From NCBI RefSeq assembly GCF_900890425.1, contig NZ_CAAHFG010000003.1:930001-994000 (forward strand): a stretch of DNA of 64,000 nucleotides, written 5' to 3'. The translations under genes were made by a program, and so were the position numbers. The notes below the pieces were generated by a model. That model did no database searches, was not told the origin of the DNA, and worked only from the letters and a program-made list of their open reading frames with translations. Positions 22,204 to 31,379 of this stretch are shown piece after piece (the stretch's first letter is position 1; each line of letters starts with the position of its first letter). This stretch comes from Pontiella desulfatans (GTDB lineage: Bacteria; Verrucomicrobiota; Kiritimatiellia; Kiritimatiellales; Pontiellaceae).

Positions 22204-24246
22204 ATGTTTTTGAAAACGATATTGACGAGTATGGCCTGTATGATGGTTTCCGCAAGTCTGGCCGCACTTCCGAGAGTAAAAGCAGTCGGAGACTGCAAAC
22301 TGTTGAAATCGGATTCCGATGAATTGGCGGTTAAACTGAAGGGCGCGTCCGGTAAAGGATCACTGGTGCTGCGCTACGATTCTGAACAGCTGGATCTTTC
22401 GGATTTCAGCCATCTTGCAGTCGAGGCCGAAAATGAAACGGCCGGACGCATAGAACTTCGCGTTAAGGCGACGAGCGACCCGAACGATCCGCTGCGCCAG
22501 ATTGACGGGCGCTGTTTTATCGAGGCCGGTCAGGAGCGTGAGCTTCAGGTGCTGGTCTTTCGTGATGCTTTGCCGGCAGGCTCTCCGTGGAGTAAATATT
22601 TCAGTCGAACCAAAGCACTTCCGGGGTATCAGAAAAAATGGATTTTTCCGAAGGACAGCAAGGTGCTTCAGGTGGATCTTACCGTGATCTGGGATGGTTT
22701 GAACGGGCAGGATAATACCGTTGAATTCTCGCTGCCGCGGGGGGCGGGCGAATATGCACTGGATAAAACCACGCCCGATGATCTGCCGCAGCCGCTGGTG
22801 GACGAAGCCGGTCAGCTGGTCAGTGAAACCTGGGATGGCAAGGTGATGGACCTCGCTGAACTTCCCAAGGATGGAAAAACGGATCTCGGAAAATACAGTT
22901 CGAACGGGCCGCTGCCTGAATACAGCAAATTCGGGGGATGGTTGAATGGCCCGCGCCAGAAAGCGACGGGACGTTTTTATACCAAAAAGATCGATGGAAA
23001 ATGGTGGTTTGTTGATCCGGAAGGGTATCTGTTCTGGTCGCTGGGTGTTACCGGAGTCGGATTCGGTGAATCAACGCTGATTACGGGACGTGAACAGTTT
23101 TTTCCTGAACCAAGTACTGATAAAGATCCCCGGCTCTGGACAGCAGATGACCGCGAGCTCGAAGAAGGGGAAGTCGTCTTCAACTATCTCTACAGCAACC
23201 TGAAGAAAAAGTATGGTGAAACCTGGATCACCGATCACACGAAGGTTTGTCTGGGCCGCATGCTCGAGTGGGGGCTGAATACCTGCGGTGCCTGGCCTAT
23301 CGAATCCGTTCTGGGTCAGAAGCGGGTGCCCTATACCCTCATTATTCATCCCGGTCAGCAGAGTGTCGGCGGGTTCGATAAAGTGCCGGATCCGTTTTCG
23401 GAAGAGTTCAAAAACGGGCTGCGGGCGGAAATGAAGGCGCTCGGTGAAAAATATGCTAATGACCCGTGGAACCTGGGCATCTTTATTGATAACGAACTGC
23501 ACTGGAGCAACGGGAACCGACTGCCTATGCAGATCATCGACCAGGATTCATCGGTTCCGGCAAAACGGGGCATGATTGCATGTCTTAAAGTAAAATATTC
23601 CAACATCAAAGTGCTCAATAAAGCCTGGGGAACCGACTTTGCTTCGTTTGATGCCATCCGGAAGCCCGGAGATGATATATCGGGTAAGGAAGCGCTTTGG
23701 GAGGATATGGCTCTTTGTCTGGAGTATCATGCCGATGCCTACTTTTCCCAATGTGCGGCAGCGGTTAAAGAGTTCCTTCCGGGTACGCTTTATCTGGGAT
23801 GCCGTATTCACGGCGCAGTTTATGGCAGTGCGAATCCCGTTGTTCAGAAAGTCGCGTCACGTCATTGCGATGTGGTGAGCTTCAATATCTATAAAGTTTC
23901 GCCGAAGGGCTTTGATGCGCCGATGGAAGTGGATCGTCCATGGCTGATCGGTGAATTCCATTATGGAACCGGTACGCATGGTATCTGGGGCCGCGGATTG
24001 ATTCCCTCCATGGATGTGAATCATCAGGCTGAACTGTTTGAAGCATACATCGATGAAGTGCTGGAGCATCCAAACGTTGCGGGAGCGCACTGGTTCCAAT
24101 GGGCGGACCATGTGACGACAGGGCGCTATGACGGTGAAAACTACCGGATAGGTTTTGTGAGCATTGTCGACCGCGCGTATCCGACGTTGGCCGAAGCGGC
24201 TCAGGATGCTGCGCAGAGCATGTATGAAAAACGTGCTGAAAAATAA
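22204..24246 (+). CDS. secreted GH50-like beta-galactanase/agarase, second copy
   Basis: The 680-residue protein has a signal peptide (MFLKTILTSMACMMVSASLA), a beta-sandwich N-terminal domain and a barrel entered by KWWFVDPEGYLFWSLGVTG. Candidate catalytic glutamates are E431 (FIDNELHW) and E584 (LIGEFHYGTG). The end of the barrel (HWFQWADHVTTGRYDGENYRIG) matches the paralogue at 8651. It follows GH42 by 22 bases and precedes a sulfatase by 13, so this XylR-linked operon makes exported as well as cytoplasmic enzymes. Substrate is probably a galactan, exact linkage unknown. Confidence 0.75.
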   Translation: MFLKTILTSMACMMVSASLAALPRVKAVGDCKLLKSDSDELAVKLKGASGKGSLVLRYDSEQLDLSDFSHLAVEAENETAGRIELRVKATSDPNDPLRQIDGRCFIEAGQERELQVLVFRDALPAGSPWSKYFSRTKALPGYQKKWIFPKDSKVLQVDLTVIWDGLNGQDNTVEFSLPRGAGEYALDKTTPDDLPQPLVDEAGQLVSETWDGKVMDLAELPKDGKTDLGKYSSNGPLPEYSKFGGWLNGPRQKATGRFYTKKIDGKWWFVDPEGYLFWSLGVTGVGFGESTLITGREQFFPEPSTDKDPRLWTADDRELEEGEVVFNYLYSNLKKKYGETWITDHTKVCLGRMLEWGLNTCGAWPIESVLGQKRVPYTLIIHPGQQSVGGFDKVPDPFSEEFKNGLRAEMKALGEKYANDPWNLGIFIDNELHWSNGNRLPMQIIDQDSSVPAKRGMIACLKVKYSNIKVLNKAWGTDFASFDAIRKPGDDISGKEALWEDMALCLEYHADAYFSQCAAAVKEFLPGTLYLGCRIHGAVYGSANPVVQKVASRHCDVVSFNIYKVSPKGFDAPMEVDRPWLIGEFHYGTGTHGIWGRGLIPSMDVNHQAELFEAYIDEVLEHPNVAGAHWFQWADHVTTGRYDGENYRIGFVSIVDRAYPTLAEAAQDAAQSMYEKRAEK

Positions 24247-24259
24247 GAGAGGAAGCGGA

Positions 24260-25912
24260 ATGATAAAAACTATTGGAAAATCGTTCATTGCTGCGGTCGG
24301 ATGTCTCGCCATAAGTGCGGGCGCGCAGAAGCCGAATATCGTATTCATAATGCTCGATGATTTCGGGTATTCACAACTGGAAGCCTTTTCGAGGGGACTG
24401 ACGGTTGAAGATATCGATCCCAAAATGCTGGCCCACGTGGCTGAACATTCTGAATATACGCCGGAGCAGGCTTTCAAACAGCTGAAAAAGGCTTCGCCGA
24501 CTCTCAGTCGCATGGCTGATAAGGGAGTCCGTTTTAACAATGCATTTGCCTGCAGTAACCTTTGTGCCCCTTCTCGAATCGGGGTGGCGACGGGTATCCT
24601 GCAGAACCGCTGGGGTATCTATCGTAACATCGACACCGAAGCTCACGGTCTGAAACCGAACTCCCATCTGGCGGAACGTTTGAAAGAGCGCGGGTATGCC
24701 ACGGCACATGTGGGTAAGTGGCATGTGGGCTCACGCGATCGCGATATGGTGCAGCGCTTTCTGAAAAAGCATGATGTGAAGAATCCGGAAAAATACAGTT
24801 ACTACACGCTGGAAAAGGATTATCCGCATATCATGAAGGAGTTGAAGAACGCGGGGTATCGCGGTTCCGTCGTGCCCAAGGATCATCCGCTCAATAACGG
24901 GTTTGATTATTATTTCGGCTACAACATGTGGGAGTGTATTTATTACAAAGCCCAGAATGTATGGGAAAACTTCGAACATGCCGGAGTTGTCAAAAAATAT
25001 AACACGGACGCTTTCACAGAAAAGGCACTGACCTTTATGGAGAAGAGCCTGGATGAGGATAAGCCATTCTATGTTCAATTGCATTATCACACGGCACACC
25101 ATCCGCTGAAACCGAAGGCGCCTGCAAAATATTTCAAACGGTTTGATTCGGGCGTTTACGATCTCGATAACTTTTATGCCCACGTTTTCGGGGTTGATGA
25201 ATGTGTCCGTCAGATCGAGACGTTTCTGGCCGAGCGCGGTGAAGCGGAAAATACCATCTTTGTATTTACTTCCGATAACGGCGGTGCGGTCGGTGCCGCG
25301 TCGCCTTTACCCGGCAATGCGCCATTTTCCGGACATAAGGGGATGCTGAATCTCGGCGGCTTCCGTGTGCCGTTGTTTTTCTACTGGCCGGCCGAAATTA
25401 AAAAGCCGGCGGTTAAAGAGCAACTGGTTTCAACGCTGGATATCCTGCCGACCCTTGTCGATGCCGGGGGCGGAACACTGCCGGAAGGGCTGGACGGTCA
25501 GTCTTTACTGCCCTGGATGCTCGAAGGTGAAACGTCCAAGGTTCGGGATCACCTGGCCATTGGCGGAATCCATGCCCGGGTCTGGGCCTTTAACGGATAT
25601 ACCTCATTCTTCACCCATAATGTGTCCCGCGAAAAAGCGCCTTCGGGGTATATTGTCGCGGACGATACATATATTCTGCGGTACGTGTCGGAAACCATTC
25701 CGGATCTTTATAAAGATGCGGTGGATGGCATCCCTGCACATTATGTGCTGTACGACTACACCAAGGATCCCGGTGAACAGCATAATATTGCTGATCAGTT
25801 TCCGGAAAAAGTTGAGCAGCTGAAAGGCGTCTGGAAACGCGAATCGGCTGCATACCCGAAACCGGTTGCCTGGGGTGAGGATAAGTGGAAAGCGATGCAG
25901 GATTATAAGTAA
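24260..25912 (+). CDS. exported sulfatase (S1 family)
   Basis: I start at the ATG at 24260, which has GAGAGGAAG just upstream and opens a signal peptide (MIKTIGKSFIAAVGCLAISAGAQ); the frame is open further upstream inside the previous gene. The 550-residue product has NIVFIMLDDFGYS, the formylglycine signature C102-A-P-S-R106, HVGKWHVGSRD and FTSDNGGAVG. An insertion of about 40 residues between the metal-binding opening and the signature (EDIDPKMLAHVAEHSEY) is unusual. It is the last gene of the GH112 operon and would desulfate the polymer cut by the adjacent GH50-like enzyme. Confidence 0.92.
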   Translation: MIKTIGKSFIAAVGCLAISAGAQKPNIVFIMLDDFGYSQLEAFSRGLTVEDIDPKMLAHVAEHSEYTPEQAFKQLKKASPTLSRMADKGVRFNNAFACSNLCAPSRIGVATGILQNRWGIYRNIDTEAHGLKPNSHLAERLKERGYATAHVGKWHVGSRDRDMVQRFLKKHDVKNPEKYSYYTLEKDYPHIMKELKNAGYRGSVVPKDHPLNNGFDYYFGYNMWECIYYKAQNVWENFEHAGVVKKYNTDAFTEKALTFMEKSLDEDKPFYVQLHYHTAHHPLKPKAPAKYFKRFDSGVYDLDNFYAHVFGVDECVRQIETFLAERGEAENTIFVFTSDNGGAVGAASPLPGNAPFSGHKGMLNLGGFRVPLFFYWPAEIKKPAVKEQLVSTLDILPTLVDAGGGTLPEGLDGQSLLPWMLEGETSKVRDHLAIGGIHARVWAFNGYTSFFTHNVSREKAPSGYIVADDTYILRYVSETIPDLYKDAVDGIPAHYVLYDYTKDPGEQHNIADQFPEKVEQLKGVWKRESAAYPKPVAWGEDKWKAMQDYK

Positions 25913-26034
25913 AGGTTGATTTGAATGCTGCCCGCAGGAGCTTTTCCGGGATTTTTGAAGTAGAGAATACGGATGCTTCGAGTCCGGCGGTAAAGCGATT
26001 GAAACTCTACCTTCAGTGTAGTAGGTTATCAGCT

Positions 26035-28191
26035 ATGGAAATTAGGATTCCGATTTCAATTCCCCCCATCGTTTGCCGTGTTCAGCATGTGGCTCTGGTT
26101 ACTGTTTTTGGAGGCGTTTTCCTTCAGGGTCATATTGCTTCTGCTGAACCGGTCGACCCATGCTATCCTTCGGAGCTGAAGGGGGCAAAAGAGGGGGCGG
26201 CTAGCCAGAGTCGCTTTCTGCCAAATCGTATCCGGCAACTGGAGGACGAGGAATGGCAGCTCCTGGACCGGATCTCCCGTCTTCCGCAGCACGACCCGAA
26301 ACCGCTGCCTGATCATCTCGGCTACCATTCCATACCGAGGGAACCGGACGATCCAGAAGGGCTGAGCACTCATATCAGTGCGCAGTTTGAGTATGATCCA
26401 GGGCTTGGCGCGATCGCTTTGGCTCCGGCCTTTGTGCCGGGGGAAGCGGGGGGGTATTCATTTCCCCGTCGTTTCAAAATCGAGGTGATTGACCGGGGTG
26501 CACGATGGATCGGGGACAAGGCGGGTGCATATTATATTCCGTCTCCTCCCTACGAATGGACTGAAGTCGTTAACTGGATGGATGAGGACTTTCCGGATCC
26601 CGGTCCGTATCCCGTTTTTTTTGAAATCGGGAATCCCCGTGTGCATCAGCTCCGGATGACCCTGATGGATAAGGAGGCATCGACGTATAATGCTTTGGGC
26701 GAAATGTATCTGTTCCGGCAACCTGAAAACAGCGATCGTCTTGGAGATAACATGATGGCCTGGACGACGGTGCAGCTTACCGCGTCAAACGCCCTGTCTA
26801 AACCGCCGCTATGGGATGCAACATATCTGGCCGATGGGCTGGTCGGACTGGGTATGCCGTTAAGCGAAGAGTTGTCTGATGTCGGCGACTTTATGATTGC
26901 CTGGGGTGAAGAGGAACCTCAGGAGGAAGCTGTACAGATTATGTTGGATCTGGGTGAGGCCCAGCAGATTGGCCGCGTACAGCTTTGGCCGGCTGAAGCC
27001 CCTATGGGCATGGCCATCCCGCATTTCGGTTTTCCTGGAAAAGTGAGGGTGGAGCTCTCCGATGATCCGGAATTCAATAACGTCATCCTTGTTGAAGAAA
27101 GCACGCTTCACGAGCATCTGAATAAGGACAATTTGCTGAATATAATAACTCAGGGTAAAAAAGTGCGGTATCTTCGGCTGACTCTGAATGATTTCCCGAG
27201 TTATAAAGGGAAAACCATAATGGGGCTGGGCGAGGTCCGGGTTTCCGAGTTTGATGATGTATGGTCGATCAATTGCGCAGTAACCGCAACCGGTATGCCG
27301 GAGGGAAGTATAGCGCAATTGCCCCGCCTGGTCGATGGGTTCAGCCGGAGACGGCAGATTCTGCGGGAAGCGGAATGGATTAAGGGGTTGGCACAGCGCA
27401 GGCCACTTGACCGGCGCCTGACAGAGGTCCGGAAGGAACTGGATCTGGCCCGGGTTGCCTGGAACCGCTTTAAACTGCGTGCCAGTATATGGGGAGGCGG
27501 CCTGCTGTGCCTGGCACTTCTGGCGGCGATGGGATTACAACGCCTGCAGCGCCGGCATGTGCTTAAACGGTTGAAGCTCCGTATTACGCGGGATCTGCAT
27601 GATGAAGTGGGAAGCAGCCTGGGTGGCATAACGCTGGCAGCCCGCCGGATGGAGGATGCCGGTGCAACCCAGAAGGATCTCACCGAACTCTCTCTTATGG
27701 CGCGTGAGGCATCGGCAGCCCTTAAAGATGTGGTATGGGTGCTGGACCAGTCCAGAATCCGGTTGCCGGAATTGTTGAAGAAACTGGCTGAACGGGCTGA
27801 GCGCGTACTGGTAGGCATGGAACTTGTCGTTTCCATGCCGGATACGTGCCCCGACCGGGAGGTGCCATTACCGTTTAAACGGCACCTGCTGATGTTTTTC
27901 AAGGAGGCGATTCATAACTGTTCCCGGCACTCAGAAGCCACCGAGGTGGAACTCGCCATTTTCGTTCGGGATGATATGCTGACTGTGCGTATACATGACA
28001 ACGGAGTTGGATTTGATCCCGATGCCATACGGGATGGCTGGGGGGTCAACAGTATGGGGAAACGGGCGCAGGAACTTGGAGGCAGGATGGAGCTCATTTC
28101 AGAACCCGGTAAGGGGACAACGATACAGTTGTCTGTGCCGTTAAGTGCATTGCTGCATAAGACGGACCATACCTACAAAACCTCCAACTGA
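26035..28191 (+). CDS. sensor histidine kinase with discoidin-like extracytoplasmic domains (copy 1)
   Basis: The 718-residue protein begins with a signal or anchor helix (VALVTVFGGVFLQGHIASA). Two beta-sandwich regions (about 90-235 and 255-410) follow; the second, with VQIMLDLGEAQQIGRVQLWPAE and VRVELSDDPEFN, resembles F5/8 type C galactose-binding-like domains. A membrane helix (IWGGGLLCLALLAAMGL) leads to an HPK7-type kinase: H522 in RDLHDEVGSSLGG, N-box FFKEAIHNCSRH, G-boxes DNGVGFD and GWGVNSMGKRAQELGG. Discoidin domains often bind sugars, so a glycan signal is inferred. TTG at 25921 with AAAGG upstream is an alternative start adding 38 residues. A NarL-type regulator lies 130 bases downstream. 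Confidence 0.88.
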   Translation: MEIRIPISIPPIVCRVQHVALVTVFGGVFLQGHIASAEPVDPCYPSELKGAKEGAASQSRFLPNRIRQLEDEEWQLLDRISRLPQHDPKPLPDHLGYHSIPREPDDPEGLSTHISAQFEYDPGLGAIALAPAFVPGEAGGYSFPRRFKIEVIDRGARWIGDKAGAYYIPSPPYEWTEVVNWMDEDFPDPGPYPVFFEIGNPRVHQLRMTLMDKEASTYNALGEMYLFRQPENSDRLGDNMMAWTTVQLTASNALSKPPLWDATYLADGLVGLGMPLSEELSDVGDFMIAWGEEEPQEEAVQIMLDLGEAQQIGRVQLWPAEAPMGMAIPHFGFPGKVRVELSDDPEFNNVILVEESTLHEHLNKDNLLNIITQGKKVRYLRLTLNDFPSYKGKTIMGLGEVRVSEFDDVWSINCAVTATGMPEGSIAQLPRLVDGFSRRRQILREAEWIKGLAQRRPLDRRLTEVRKELDLARVAWNRFKLRASIWGGGLLCLALLAAMGLQRLQRRHVLKRLKLRITRDLHDEVGSSLGGITLAARRMEDAGATQKDLTELSLMAREASAALKDVVWVLDQSRIRLPELLKKLAERAERVLVGMELVVSMPDTCPDREVPLPFKRHLLMFFKEAIHNCSRHSEATEVELAIFVRDDMLTVRIHDNGVGFDPDAIRDGWGVNSMGKRAQELGGRMELISEPGKGTTIQLSVPLSALLHKTDHTYKTSN

Positions 28192-28212
28192 GGTTGCGTT
28201 GCACCCTCATTT

Positions 28213-28303
28213 GGAATAACGAATAACGAGTATCGAATTTTGACGTGTTGGAGGGCTGTGCTTCCTTTGGAAGTGAACAGACTCTGTTCCTTGTTCGATA
28301 TTC
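28213..28303. repeat. intergenic palindromic repeat between kinase and regulator genes
   Basis: This tract has short direct repeats (GAATAAC GAATAAC), the inverted pair TATCGAA/TTCGATA at its two ends, and two small perfect hairpins, CTTCC-TTT-GGAAG (28261-28273) and GAACAG-ACT-CTGTTC (28275-28289). It does not look coding. It resembles dispersed intergenic repeats but only one copy is in the window, and it could reduce or separate expression of the regulator from the kinase. Confidence 0.45.
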
Positions 28304-28321
28304 TATAAGGGAGTGAGGTAG

Positions 28322-28957
28322 ATGATACCGATTAATATTTGGCTGGTTGAAGATGACGCGAACTATCGCCGGAACCTGCGCATGTCGCTGGAGCTGGAAG
28401 AGCACATTACGGTGGAGCGGGTTTTTCCGTCCTGCATTGAGTTTTTCGAAGCGCTGGAAACGAATCAGGCACCTGATGTGGTGCTGATGGATCTGGGCCT
28501 GCCGGGTATGAGCGGACTGGACGCCATTCGTAAGTTATCCACTGAAGCTCCGGATCTGGCCGCAATGGTTCTTACTGTTTTCAAGGATAAACAAAAGGTG
28601 CTGGAGGCATTGGATGCCGGTGCTGCCGGATATCTGCTGAAGGAGTCTGAAGGGCCTGATATTGTTAAAGCGTTGCAGCAGGTCTTTATGGGCGGGTCCG
28701 CTTTAAGTCCAGCGGTTGCCAAGATTGTTGTTCAGGAGCTCCGCAAGCCGGCGCCCTCTGATGAATTCAACCTTTCCCAACGGGAAATCCAGGTGTTGGA
28801 AAAACTCGCAGATGGTCTGGCGGTTAAAGAAATCTCAGATGTGCTGAATATCAGTATCAGTACAGCGGGTTTTCACCTCTCCAATATTTATAAAAAACTA
28901 CAGGTCCAGTCTCAGACCGGGGCCGTGGCCAAAGCGCTTCGTTCCGGCCTCATCTAA
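28322..28957 (+). CDS. NarL/FixJ-family response regulator (copy 1)
   Basis: The 211-residue protein has an N-terminal receiver with the acidic pair EDD near the start, phosphoacceptor D57 in VVLMDLGLPGMSG, the conserved threonine in VLTVFKD and the lysine in YLLKES. A C-terminal LuxR-type helix-turn-helix follows (FNLSQREIQVLEKLADGLAVKEIS, then STAGFHLSNIYKKLQV). It pairs with the discoidin-like sensor kinase directly upstream. Its DNA target is not shown by sequence, but the CTG-N9-CCAGTAG boxes nearby are the obvious candidates. Confidence 0.93.
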   Translation: MIPINIWLVEDDANYRRNLRMSLELEEHITVERVFPSCIEFFEALETNQAPDVVLMDLGLPGMSGLDAIRKLSTEAPDLAAMVLTVFKDKQKVLEALDAGAAGYLLKESEGPDIVKALQQVFMGGSALSPAVAKIVVQELRKPAPSDEFNLSQREIQVLEKLADGLAVKEISDVLNISISTAGFHLSNIYKKLQVQSQTGAVAKALRSGLI

Positions 28958-28971
28958 GGGTTCAGCTCTAC

Positions 28972-29016
28972 CTAGAGAAATAACCAGTAGATGACTTCTC
29001 GAGTACATCGTATCTT
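28972..29016 (+). promoter_or_regulatory. CTG-N9-CCAGTAG-type box with -10-like hexamer
   Basis: CTAGAGAAATAA then CCAGTAG (28984-28990); CTA replaces the usual CTG. TATCTT starts 27 nt after the start of CCAGTAG, at 29011. The orphan receiver starts 65 nt downstream. Confidence 0.5.
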
Positions 29017-29054
29017 ACCTAGGTGCAAAATAAGGATTTTCCGAGGTAAGAAGA

Positions 29055-29432
29055 ATGAACGTTTGGATTGTAGAAGATGATGCCGGATACCGCCGGAACC
29101 TACGGATGTCGCTTGAAATTGAAGAGGGCATCACGGTTCAGCGCGTCTTCCCATCATGCATTGAGCTGTTCGATGAACTTAAATCGGGCAATGTACCCGA
29201 AATGATTCTGATGGATTTAGGGCTGCCCGGAATGAGTGGGACAGAGGCCATTCGCCAGCTGACGCATATGGTCCCTGACGTTTCCGTTCTGGTATTGACG
29301 GTCTTTAAGGAAAAGGAAAAGGTCGAGACCGCTTTGGAGGCCGGTGCTGCAGGGTATCTGCTAAAGGAATCCGGCGGCCCGGAAATTATTAAGGGTCTGT
29401 GGGCTGTTTACGAAAGCCGTGTACCTGCCTGA
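29055..29432 (+). CDS. orphan receiver-domain protein, response regulator lacking its DNA-binding domain
   Basis: The 125-residue protein is a receiver domain very close to that of the neighbouring regulator: VEDDAGYRRNLRMSLEIEE, D54 in MILMDLGLPGMSG, VLTVFKEKEK and YLLKES. It stops just after the receiver (AVYESRVPA), where the regulators at 28322 and 39392 continue into a LuxR-type helix-turn-helix. No kinase accompanies it. Either it is a decaying third regulator copy or a functional single-domain receiver that competes for phosphate. It has its own box-type promoter, which favours expression. After the stop the sequence carries two palindromes instead of a helix-turn-helix frame. Confidence 0.85.
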   Translation: MNVWIVEDDAGYRRNLRMSLEIEEGITVQRVFPSCIELFDELKSGNVPEMILMDLGLPGMSGTEAIRQLTHMVPDVSVLVLTVFKEKEKVETALEAGAAGYLLKESGGPEIIKGLWAVYESRVPA

Positions 29433-29485
29433 TTGATATGGGGTCAGAAATTATTCATTCGGATGAATGTCCGGAATCGTCTCTT

Positions 29486-29500
29486 TTCCAATGATTGGAA
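29486..29500. repeat. TTCCA-N5-TGGAA palindrome
   Basis: Copy with central ATGAT in the intergenic tract after the orphan receiver; flanking bases extend it to CTTTTCC...GGAAAAG. Confidence 0.65.
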
Positions 29501-29550
29501 AAGTACACCTAAATTCAAGACGGGACTGTTGCCGGGCCGTAAAGCCGGAA

Positions 29551-29565
29551 GTCCAATGCTTGGAA
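29551..29565. repeat. TTCCA-N5-TGGAA palindrome, one mismatch
   Basis: GTCCA-ATGCT-TGGAA, a second intergenic copy 65 bases after the previous one. The rest of 29433-29628 shows no supported gene. Confidence 0.5.
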
Positions 29566-29628
29566 AATAGCAATATTCCTGAACGTATAAGCGGCCTGCG
29601 CTACCTGAAGGCCGCAACGCGATCCAAC

Positions 29629-29647
29629 CTGTCTAATCCACCAGTAC
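29629..29647 (+). promoter_or_regulatory. CTG-N9-CCAGTAC box
   Basis: CTGTCTAATCCA then CCAGTAC, differing from the common box in the last base. A complementary TTTACTGGTG lies at about 29674-29683. The vWA-like gene starts 66 nt downstream. Confidence 0.45.
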
Positions 29648-29712
29648 ATTTTAAAGAGGGACATGATACCTTATTTACTGGTGTGGAATAGGTACGTAAT
29701 TAGGAGTACAGT

Positions 29713-31083
29713 TTGAAAGCGAACAGAAAAGGTTTTTTCGGCAGCCACGCAAAATCGAGCGCGGCGGTGGTGAGTCTGGCAATTCATGCGCTGCTGGTGG
29801 TGGTGGCCTTATCCTTTGTGGCGGTGACCGTTATCACGAAGGAAGAAAAAGCGTTTGAAGCCAAACCCGTGAATCGACCGAAAATGCAGCTCAAAAAACT
29901 GCAGGTTCCGGTTAATATCAAAAAGAAGTCCGTCAAAAAACCAAAGCTGCGCAAGCGAATTGTGGTTCAGCCGAAAATGAATCAGAATATGCCGGACATT
30001 AAGATGCCCGAAATTACCGGTGTGAAAGGCGGTCTGGGCGCCGGAGCCGTAGGGGGGTTAGGCGGTGGTGAAGGCCTGGGTTTCTCTATGCCCGAAATTG
30101 AGATTTTCGGGGTGAAGGGCAAGGGCGAAAAGATTTTTCTGATTCTCGATACCGGCAATCATATGCTCATCGATGAAATGGGCGGCATCCCGGCCTATAA
30201 CATTATCAAGGATGAAATGGTCCGCATTGTCGAAGAGCTTCCGCCCACGGCGTTGTTTAATGTCTGTATCTTTCAGGGCGGGCAGGTGCAAACCCTTTTT
30301 CCGGCGCTGGTGGCCGCTACTGATTCGAATGCGGCAAAAACCAAGGCCTGGCTGGATCCGCTTAATGCCTCCGCCAATGCTGCGAAGTCGGGAAATTTCG
30401 GTATTCAAACGCTCGGTTCGGGGGGCGTGAACAAAAGCGGAAATTACCGCATCGGTAAATTTGCTGAACCTCTGAAAAAAGGCGGATCTATTTACGGAGA
30501 TGAATGGAGTGGCGGACGAGTCTGGTATGATGCCGCCATGTGCGCCATGCAGCAACAGGCGGATACGGTATTCATCCTGAGTAACTCCTGGGGGCATCAG
30601 CGGGTGGCCTTGGAAAACGTTCCGACGATGGACGAGTGGAAAAAAACAACGTCCGCTGGAAAGAAGTGGGTTGAAAATGTGGAGAAAGGGCGGGCAAAGC
30701 TCGCTGAGGAAAATGCCCAGCGCAAAGCCGCAGGACAACCGCCGAAAGTGATTTCGGGTGGTGAATATGGAATCATCCGCACCTATTTTGATGGCACGCA
30801 GCGTCCGCCGGAGCCGGATTACTACTATTACAAACCAAAGGATTTTGCTCAGGCGTTTGTGATGATGAAAGATCAGTATCGGCCGAAGGACGTGCAGACG
30901 GCCAGCGGTCTTAAAAAGAAGAGTGGGAAGGTTGATTTCTCACTTAACGTGGTGCAATTCATTCGACAGGATGCTGGCTCGGATGAGCGTTCCTCGGCCA
31001 ACTTCAGTCAGTTGACTCAAATCTGCAAAGGTCAGTATCAAACCGTTTCAGGCCTTGAAGAAATTCAAAGCTACGTCAAATAG
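29713..31083 (+). CDS. TonB-like membrane-anchored protein with vWA-like domain
   Basis: The 456-residue protein probably starts at TTG 29713, because TAGGAG lies six bases before it. An N-terminal membrane helix (AAVVSLAIHALLVVVALSFVAV) with the SLAIH pattern of TonB is followed by a lysine/proline-rich stretch (KKSVKKPKLRKR), a glycine-rich linker, and a domain with FLILDTGNHMLIDEMGG and ADTVFILSNSW that resembles a von Willebrand A fold with an altered metal site. ExbB/ExbD genes, which often accompany such proteins, are absent here. Function unknown; it may couple envelope energy or sense surface material. It has its own box-type promoter. Confidence 0.6.
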   Translation: MKANRKGFFGSHAKSSAAVVSLAIHALLVVVALSFVAVTVITKEEKAFEAKPVNRPKMQLKKLQVPVNIKKKSVKKPKLRKRIVVQPKMNQNMPDIKMPEITGVKGGLGAGAVGGLGGGEGLGFSMPEIEIFGVKGKGEKIFLILDTGNHMLIDEMGGIPAYNIIKDEMVRIVEELPPTALFNVCIFQGGQVQTLFPALVAATDSNAAKTKAWLDPLNASANAAKSGNFGIQTLGSGGVNKSGNYRIGKFAEPLKKGGSIYGDEWSGGRVWYDAAMCAMQQQADTVFILSNSWGHQRVALENVPTMDEWKKTTSAGKKWVENVEKGRAKLAEENAQRKAAGQPPKVISGGEYGIIRTYFDGTQRPPEPDYYYYKPKDFAQAFVMMKDQYRPKDVQTASGLKKKSGKVDFSLNVVQFIRQDAGSDERSSANFSQLTQICKGQYQTVSGLEEIQSYVK

Positions 31084-31084
31084 G

Positions 31085-31255
31085 ATGCGGCATCTTATTG
31101 TGGTAACCGATGCGTTAGGAAAAGTAGTTTCCTATAAAGCTTCCAGTGAAAACCTGTTTGAAAATATGGAAAACCTAAGAACAGTGCCCGTCGGTAAGTA
31201 TTTTGATGAAGACTGCAACCGCTGCCAGCCCACCCGTTTGAAGTCGATATATTAG
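31085..31255 (+). CDS. small hypothetical protein
   Basis: A 56-residue frame starts one base after the stop of the vWA-like gene and ends just before a poor region. Its product (MRHLIVVTDALGKVVSYKAS..., with DEDCNRCQ near the end) looks protein-like and carries a possible Cys-x-x-Cys pair. It has no recognisable family and no clear ribosome binding site of its own, so translation would rely on coupling. Bases 31256-31379 beyond it hold no gene I can support. Confidence 0.3.
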   Translation: MRHLIVVTDALGKVVSYKASSENLFENMENLRTVPVGKYFDEDCNRCQPTRLKSIY

Positions 31256-31379
31256 CCTTTTATGATTGGGTCGGAAGGCAATCTTAATCAAGGTCTGCCC
31301 TGCATAGGGAGAAACCGTAATGGGGTGCGCTACCTAGTACATAGAGGCCTAGAGACGTTTTGTTGAATCGTTTCAGAGC

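Noticed and set aside
29467-29691. A 74-codon frame after the orphan receiver
   Set aside because: It runs through two palindromes and a promoter box, has no ribosome binding site and no family-like sequence.
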